Shown: piece after piece, positions 59,019 to 64,000 of the stretch
How positions within the stretch are numbered: the stretch's first letter is position 1
How the letters are laid out: each line of letters begins with the position of its first letter
DNA from: SZUA-1377 sp964622255
Lineage (GTDB): Bacteria > Campylobacterota > Campylobacteria > Campylobacterales > QNZT01
Assembly (NCBI GenBank): GCA_964622255.1
Contig: CAZUPK010000098.1
Span: 1 to 64,000 of the forward strand
DNA: 64,000 nucleotides
Direction of reading: 5' to 3'
Notes under the pieces: model-generated
What the model saw: only the letters and a program-made list of their open reading frames with translations
The model's database searches: none
What the model was told of the DNA's origin: nothing
Program-made: the position numbers and the translations under genes

Positions 59019-59728
59019 AAGCTAAAAATCTACAAAAAACGATTAAAAAGATAAAGATTATTCATAATTTTTCCCTTAAAGTAGAAAGCGGAGAGGTTGT
59101 TGGACTACTTGGACCAAATGGTGCAGGTAAAACAACTACATTTTATATGATATGCGGACTTATAGCTCCTACAAGTGGAACTATACTTTTAGATAGAAAA
59201 GATATTACAAATAAGCCTTTACATAAAAGGGCAAAGATGGGTATAGGCTATCTTCCTCAAGAAGCGAGTATTTTTAAAGAACTTAGTGTTGAGGACAATA
59301 TCATCTTAGCTTTGGAATTGAAGTATGAAGATAGAAAAAAGATAGATGAAAAACTAAAGTATCTTTTAGATGTTTTAAATATTTCTCCTATAAGAAATAG
59401 ACTAGGTATAAGTTTAAGTGGTGGTGAGAGAAGACGATGTGAGATAGCTAGAAGTTTAGCTATAGAGCCAAACTTTTTACTTTTGGATGAACCTTTTGCT
59501 GGAGTTGATCCGATAGCTGTTGCGGATATCCAAAACATAGTAAAAGATCTTAAAAAACTTGGTATTGGAGTTTTGATAACTGACCACAATGTCAGAGAGA
59601 CTCTGAGTATTTGCGATAGAGCTTATGTTATAAAAAGTGGTGAACTACTTGATAGTGGAACGGCTAATGAGATATCAAACTCGTCTTTAGTTAGACAATA
59701 CTATCTTGGTGAGGAGTTTAAGCTGTGA
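59006..59728 (+). CDS. lptB: LPS export ABC transporter ATPase
   Basis: 240 residues. Walker A GPNGAGKTT, Q-loop YLPQEASIF, signature LSGGERRRCEIAR, Walker B FLLLDEPFAGVDP and switch DHNVRET. It powers LPS extraction with LptFG. Position next to rpoN is conserved widely in proteobacteria. Confidence 0.96.
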   Translation: MHKLEAKNLQKTIKKIKIIHNFSLKVESGEVVGLLGPNGAGKTTTFYMICGLIAPTSGTILLDRKDITNKPLHKRAKMGIGYLPQEASIFKELSVEDNIILALELKYEDRKKIDEKLKYLLDVLNISPIRNRLGISLSGGERRRCEIARSLAIEPNFLLLDEPFAGVDPIAVADIQNIVKDLKKLGIGVLITDHNVRETLSICDRAYVIKSGELLDSGTANEISNSSLVRQYYLGEEFKL

Positions 59729-60996
59729 AGTTAAGAACAGATGTTTCTATGACTACGAAGCATAAACTATCACATACTCTAAGAACTTGGTTACACATAC
59801 TTAAAGCCGATCTTGAGAGCTTAAATAAAACTCTAAAAGAGCTATCAAAGGAAAATCCCTTTATAGAGATACAAGCAGGAAATGAGATAAAAAGTAGCTC
59901 TAAAAAATCGTATCAACAAACTTATCAAAAAAATGTTGTCTCAAACGAGATAGAAGCTTTAATATCATCAAAAAAGTCATTATATGATAAGCTCTATGAA
60001 CAGATAGAAGCACCACTTTTTCCTACAAAAAGATCTATAAATATAGCTTTTGAAATCATAGAAAATATAAATGACGATGGATATTTTGACGGTTCTATAA
60101 AAGATATAGCAAAAAAGCTAGATACAACACTAGAACAGGTTGAGAGAGTTAGAAAAAGATTTGCCTATCTTGAGCCTAGTGGAGTGGGGTCAATTGATCT
60201 TTATGAGAGTTTTCTCTTTCAACTAAATGACTTTGACTTAGAACCGAAACTTTTTGATATGTGTGTGAAACTAATAAATAACTTTGAAAATATCCAAAAC
60301 TATAAAGAAGAGCCTTACTTTTATAAAGCTGTAAAAATTATAAAAAAAATGAAAAATCCTCCTGCTATAGAGTATAAAAGCGAAGTTTTACAAGTCATTC
60401 CAGATATTTTTATAGAAAACAGAGGTGGAGACATAAAGATAAGACTAAATGATGCTTACTATCCCAAGATAGTGATAGATACAGGTGGTCTGGATAACAA
60501 ATCTAGCTTTGTGAAAAATAAGATAGAAAAGGCAAAATTATTGGTAGAAGCTTTAAATCTTAGAAAAGAAACTCTCTTAAAGATAGCACTATCTCTTATA
60601 GAGTATCAGTATGACTTTTTTATGGGAAAAGAGATAAAGCCTATGAAACTTGATGACTTATCAAGAGATCTTGACAGACATCACTCAACTATTTCAAGAG
60701 CTATCTCAAATAAATATCTCTCGTGTGAGAGGGGTATCTTTCCTCTAAAAAGCTTTTTTGCGACTGCTTTAGATGAAGAAAGAGAAATTTCAAATGCCGC
60801 TATAAAAGCTTATATCCAAAAGATAGTTAAAAATGAAGATAGAAAAAAACCTCTCAGTGATAGTAAAATAATGGATATGGTAAATGAAAAGTTTAATACA
60901 GCAATAGGAAGAAGAACAGTAACAAAGTATAGAATAGCTATGGGTATAAGAAGTTCAAGCGATAGAAAAAAGATATATCAGTTAGAGGTAAATTAA
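59725..60996 (+). CDS. rpoN: RNA polymerase sigma-54 factor
   Basis: 423 residues from GTG 59725. The N-terminal activator-binding region (LSHTLRTWLHILKADLESLNKTL) is Leu-rich but atypically short of Gln. Core and HTH regions follow, and the RpoN box is GRRTVTKYR (family ARRTVAKYRE). It drives flagellar and other genes with enhancer proteins. It is the last gene of the operon. Confidence 0.95.
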   Translation: MKLRTDVSMTTKHKLSHTLRTWLHILKADLESLNKTLKELSKENPFIEIQAGNEIKSSSKKSYQQTYQKNVVSNEIEALISSKKSLYDKLYEQIEAPLFPTKRSINIAFEIIENINDDGYFDGSIKDIAKKLDTTLEQVERVRKRFAYLEPSGVGSIDLYESFLFQLNDFDLEPKLFDMCVKLINNFENIQNYKEEPYFYKAVKIIKKMKNPPAIEYKSEVLQVIPDIFIENRGGDIKIRLNDAYYPKIVIDTGGLDNKSSFVKNKIEKAKLLVEALNLRKETLLKIALSLIEYQYDFFMGKEIKPMKLDDLSRDLDRHHSTISRAISNKYLSCERGIFPLKSFFATALDEEREISNAAIKAYIQKIVKNEDRKKPLSDSKIMDMVNEKFNTAIGRRTVTKYRIAMGIRSSSDRKKIYQLEVN

Positions 60997-61005
60997 AATC
61001 TTCTT

Positions 61006-61065
61006 TGTAACAAATAGTAACATATATAGCATAATTACAATAAGAATGTGTTACAAAAAGTAACT
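61006..61065 (+). promoter_or_regulatory. Cluster of TGTTACW boxes upstream of acnB
   Basis: TGTTACA (minus strand, 61006-61012), TGTTACT (minus, 61016-61022, exactly 10 bp on), TGTTACA (plus, 61049-61055) and a one-mismatch copy AGTTACT (minus, 61059-61065). The first three fit TGTT(A/T)C(A/T), the published HP1021 box. The last two form the palindrome GTTAC-AAAAA-GTAAC. Confidence 0.55.
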
Positions 61066-61129
61066 TATTAACTCTATAAAATAATATTTTAGTAAAATCT
61101 TAAAATACCAAACTAGTTAAGGAGAATAA

Positions 61130-63718
61130 ATGGGTCTTATTGAAGATTATAAACAACATACAAAAGAGAGAGCTAAACTTGGTGTTCCACCACTTCCGCT
61201 TACAAAGAAGCAGGTTGCAGAACTTGTAAAGCTTTTAAAGCAAGATCCTATACCAGAAGAGGATTATCTTTTAGATTTACTAAAAAATAGAATAAATCCG
61301 GGTGTTGATGATGGAGCTTATGTAAAAGCAGCTTTTTTAAATGCCATAATAGTAGGTGATGCACACTGTAAAGCTATAGATAGAGTAGATGCGGTTAAGA
61401 TACTAGGAACTATGCTTGGTGGATACAATGTTGGACCGCTAGTAGAGGCACTTAAGCACCAAGATGTTGCAGTAGCTCAAGCAGCAGCAGATGAACTTAA
61501 AAATACTATACTTATTTATGATAGTTTTAATGATGTAAAAGATCTTATGGATGAGGGTAATTCATTTGCTAAAGAGGTTATAGAGTCTTGGGCAAGTGCT
61601 GAGTGGTTTTTAAATAAATCGGAGTTTGAAAAAGAGATAACAGTAGTAGTATATAAAGTTCCAGGAGAGACAAATACAGATGATTTAAGTCCGGCAAGTG
61701 AAGCATTTACAAGAAGTGATATACCTTTACATGCAAATTCTATGCTAGTAGCAAGGATAGAAAAACCTCTTGAGACTATGGCAGAGCTTAAGAAAAAAGG
61801 GTATCCTTTAGCATATGTTGGAGATGTTGTTGGAACAGGTTCTAGTAGAAAGTCAGGTATAAACTCCGTTCAGTGGCATATAGGTAGAGATATTTTGGGG
61901 GTTCCAAACAAAAGAACAGGCGGAGTTGTTATCGGTTCTATCATTGCTCCTATCTTTTTTAATACTGCTGAGGACAGTGGGTGTCTTCCTATAGAGGCTC
62001 CGGTAGATCAGCTTGAAACTGGTGATGTTATAACTATAAAACCGTTTGAGGGTGTGATAGAAAAAGATGGAAAAGTTGTAAGTGAGTTTAAACTAAAACC
62101 AAATACACTTCCAGATGAGATGAGAGCAGGGGGGAGAATTCCACTTATCATAGGAAAAGGACTTACAGCAAAAGCAAGAGAGGCTTTAGGACTTGGTGCT
62201 ACTGATGTTTTTATGACCCCTAAGCAACCTAAAGGTGATGATAGCGGTTATACTTTAGCTCAAAAGATAGTTGGAAAAGCTTGTGGATTAGAGGGAGTAA
62301 AACCTGGTATGTATGTTGAGCCTAGCACAACAACTGTTGGTAGTCAAGATACAACAGGACCTATGACAAGAGATGAGATAAAAGAGTTGGCAGCACTTAC
62401 TTTTGGTGCAGATATGGTTATGCAAAGTTTCTGCCACACTGCAGCTTATCCAAAACCGGCAGATATCGAACTTCAACATACACTGCCGGATTTTTGGAGT
62501 AGTAGAAAGGGTGTTATACTAAGACCAGGTGATGGAGTTATACACTCGTGGTTAAATAGACTTTGTCTTCCTGACACGGTTGGAACAGGAGGAGACTCCC
62601 ACACAAGATTTCCTATAGGTATAAGTTTTCCTGCAGGTTCAGGTTTGGTTGCATTTGCCGCAGTTACAGGTATGATGCCTCTTACTATGCCGGAGTCTGT
62701 TTTAGTTAGATTTAAAGGTGAAATGCAACCGGGTGTAACTCTAAGAGATCTTGTAAATGCTATTCCTTATCAAGCTATAAAAGATGGACTTTTAACAGTT
62801 GAGAAGAAGGGTAAGAAAAATATCTTCGCAGGTAGAATCTTAGAGATAGAGGGACTTGAAGACCTAAAATGTGAACAAGCTTTTGAGCTTAGTGATGCTA
62901 GTGCTGAAAGAAGTGCGGCAGCTTGCACGGTTAAACTAAACAAAGAGCCTATCATAGAGTATTTAGAATCAAACATCGCTCTTATAGAAGAGATGATAAA
63001 AGCCGGTTATCAGGATGCTAAAACTTTGCAAAGAAGAGCAGATAGGATGAGGGAGTGGTTGAAAAATCCGGAACTTTTAGAAGCTGATAAAGATGCAAAA
63101 TATGTAGCAGTTATCGAGATAAATCTCAACGAAATAACAGAACCTATTTTAGCTTGTCCAAATGACCCCGATGATGTTGCAACACTAAGTGAAATCTTAG
63201 CTGATCCAAAAAGACCTACAGAAAAAATCGATGAAGTATTTGTTGGAAGTTGTATGACAAATATTGGTTTGTTTAGAGCTTTAGGAGAGGTTTTAAAAGG
63301 TGAAGGACAGGTAAAATCAAGACTATGGATAGCTCCTCCTACAAAAATGGATGAGATAACTCTAAGAGAGGAGGGCTATTATGCGATATTTGGACAAGCC
63401 GGAGCTAGAACTGAGATACCGGGATGTTCACTATGTATGGGTAATCAAGCAAGAGTTGCAGATGGTGCCATAACTTTTTCAACTTCAACAAGAAACTTTG
63501 ACAATAGACTTGGAAAAGATGCTCAGGTTTATTTAGGAAGTGCAGAAGTTGCAGCAGTTACAGCACTCCTTGGAAGACTTCCAACTAAAAAGGAATATTT
63601 GGAGATAGTAAGCAAAAAAATAAAACCTGATGTGAAAGATAATGTTTACAGATATCTAAACTTCCATAAGGTAAATAGTGAAAGCTTAAAAAGTATGGTT
63701 ACAGCAGGTATGCTATAA
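61130..63718 (+). CDS. acnB: Aconitate hydratase B
   Basis: 862 residues, full length. The [4Fe-4S] ligands are C708 (FVGSCMTNIG), C766 and C769 (GCSLCMGNQ), matching the E. coli pattern of 710, 769 and 772. The N-terminal HEAT-like domain and the swivel domain come first, as is distinctive for AcnB. It converts citrate to isocitrate in the TCA cycle, whether oxidative or reductive. AAGGAG precedes the ATG. The apo form of relatives binds mRNA. Confidence 0.98.
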   Translation: MGLIEDYKQHTKERAKLGVPPLPLTKKQVAELVKLLKQDPIPEEDYLLDLLKNRINPGVDDGAYVKAAFLNAIIVGDAHCKAIDRVDAVKILGTMLGGYNVGPLVEALKHQDVAVAQAAADELKNTILIYDSFNDVKDLMDEGNSFAKEVIESWASAEWFLNKSEFEKEITVVVYKVPGETNTDDLSPASEAFTRSDIPLHANSMLVARIEKPLETMAELKKKGYPLAYVGDVVGTGSSRKSGINSVQWHIGRDILGVPNKRTGGVVIGSIIAPIFFNTAEDSGCLPIEAPVDQLETGDVITIKPFEGVIEKDGKVVSEFKLKPNTLPDEMRAGGRIPLIIGKGLTAKAREALGLGATDVFMTPKQPKGDDSGYTLAQKIVGKACGLEGVKPGMYVEPSTTTVGSQDTTGPMTRDEIKELAALTFGADMVMQSFCHTAAYPKPADIELQHTLPDFWSSRKGVILRPGDGVIHSWLNRLCLPDTVGTGGDSHTRFPIGISFPAGSGLVAFAAVTGMMPLTMPESVLVRFKGEMQPGVTLRDLVNAIPYQAIKDGLLTVEKKGKKNIFAGRILEIEGLEDLKCEQAFELSDASAERSAAACTVKLNKEPIIEYLESNIALIEEMIKAGYQDAKTLQRRADRMREWLKNPELLEADKDAKYVAVIEINLNEITEPILACPNDPDDVATLSEILADPKRPTEKIDEVFVGSCMTNIGLFRALGEVLKGEGQVKSRLWIAPPTKMDEITLREEGYYAIFGQAGARTEIPGCSLCMGNQARVADGAITFSTSTRNFDNRLGKDAQVYLGSAEVAAVTALLGRLPTKKEYLEIVSKKIKPDVKDNVYRYLNFHKVNSESLKSMVTAGML

Positions 63719-63737
63719 TCTTTAAAATGTTTTTTAG

Positions 63738-63771
63738 TATAATTCTCCTATGCCTTTTTTTGGGGCATAGG
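63738..63771 (+). promoter_or_regulatory. Promoter -10 box and leader hairpin before mltG
   Basis: TATAAT (63738-63743) is followed by CCTATGCC (63747-63754), pairing with GGCATAGG (63764-63771) across a 9-base loop. The stem ends just at the GGGGAT that serves as ribosome-binding site. It may be the acnB terminator or a leader that hides the mltG Shine-Dalgarno. Confidence 0.4.
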
Positions 63772-63779
63772 GGATGTAT

Positions 63780-64000
63780 ATGAGAAAAATCTTAAAATAT
63801 TTTTTTAATTTTGTATTTTTAGTTTTAATCTCTTTGTTGTTCTTTTATTTTTACTTACACGACTATCTTAAAACTACTATTCGAAATCCAAAGATAGTTT
63901 ATATTCCAAAAGGTTCTACCAAAAGTGTATATGAGTATTTTGTAAAAAAAGGTTATGGCTTAAATCTTATTGATTACTATATTATAAAATATAAAGGCTA
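63780..64000 (+). CDS. mltG: Endolytic transglycosylase MltG, 3' end cut by window
   Basis: The first 73 codons: one N-terminal transmembrane helix (MRKILKYFFNFVFLVLISLL), then KIVYIPKGSTKSVYEYFVKKGY. The pattern I-P-K-G-S-x-x-x-V is the LysM-like start of MltG (YceG). It cuts nascent peptidoglycan strands. The catalytic domain is beyond the window. Confidence 0.75.
   Translation, partial: MRKILKYFFNFVFLVLISLLFFYFYLHDYLKTTIRNPKIVYIPKGSTKSVYEYFVKKGYGLNLIDYYIIKYKG

Overview
The window is an AT-rich (about one third G+C by eye), gene-dense chromosomal stretch from a free-living member of the Campylobacterota (Epsilonproteobacteria). The evidence is gene content and order that I recall from Campylobacter, Helicobacter and Sulfurimonas-type genomes: pyrH-rpoZ-spoT-tyrS-(nitronate monooxygenase)-amidase, tsaE-lptB-rpoN, cbpA-hspR, and ispDF followed by an HP1021/CemR-type atypical regulator, ATP sulfurylase and pgpA. 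I cannot fix the genus. No CRISPR array, rRNA operon, prophage or intact mobile element was seen.

Layout. 1-10.3 kb: the end of a pentapeptide-repeat protein, malic enzyme, a molybdopterin oxidoreductase paired with an HlyD-like adaptor (minus strand), then cmoB, a tRNA nucleotidyltransferase, an outer-membrane protein, ligA and two small unknown genes. 10.4-21.4 kb: rpsO, an IS200-type fossil, a secreted glycoside-hydrolase-like protein, efp, a DJ-1 protein, a YigZ protein, an RRM protein, a YebC protein, an Rpn-type nuclease, argD, a TolC-like protein, a decayed gap, cbpA-hspR under a probable HspR operator, and prfB. 21.6-34.6 kb (minus): a TrkA-like protein, hisD, a transaldolase-like pseudoenzyme and a 10-gene complex I operon (nuoA, B, CD, H-N) that lacks nuoE, F and G. 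34.7-40.4 kb (minus): a BON protein, pgpA, ATP sulfurylase, the CemR/HP1021-like regulator, ispDF, a Cys-rich protein, cobS and a HicB-like protein. 40.4-40.86 kb is a graveyard: an inverted-repeat element, the tail of tnpB with its right-end hairpin, and a decayed tRNA-Asp. 40.9-51.0 kb (minus): housekeeping genes from a lipoprotein to kdsB. 51.0-64 kb (plus): trmN6-like, YkgJ, a TPR lipoprotein, trpC, a TRAP transporter without its binding protein, hypA, a Cys-rich secreted protein, S4 protein-trpD-tsaE-lptB-rpoN, acnB and the start of mltG.

How it fits together. Central carbon and energy metabolism (malic enzyme, aconitase B, complex I) sits with translation and stress functions (efp, prfB, rpsO, spoT, cbpA/hspR). 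The most useful regulatory inference is that the HP1021/CemR-like protein at 37 kb may act on acnB at 61 kb, because three sites fitting its published box lie in 50 bp upstream of acnB. The most unusual protein observations are the substitutions in the quinone-site motifs of NuoCD, the loss of the Schiff-base lysine in the transaldolase-like protein, and an HD-to-YN change in the tRNA nucleotidyltransferase. The mobile DNA is all remnants. I found no convincing complete undescribed multi-gene system.
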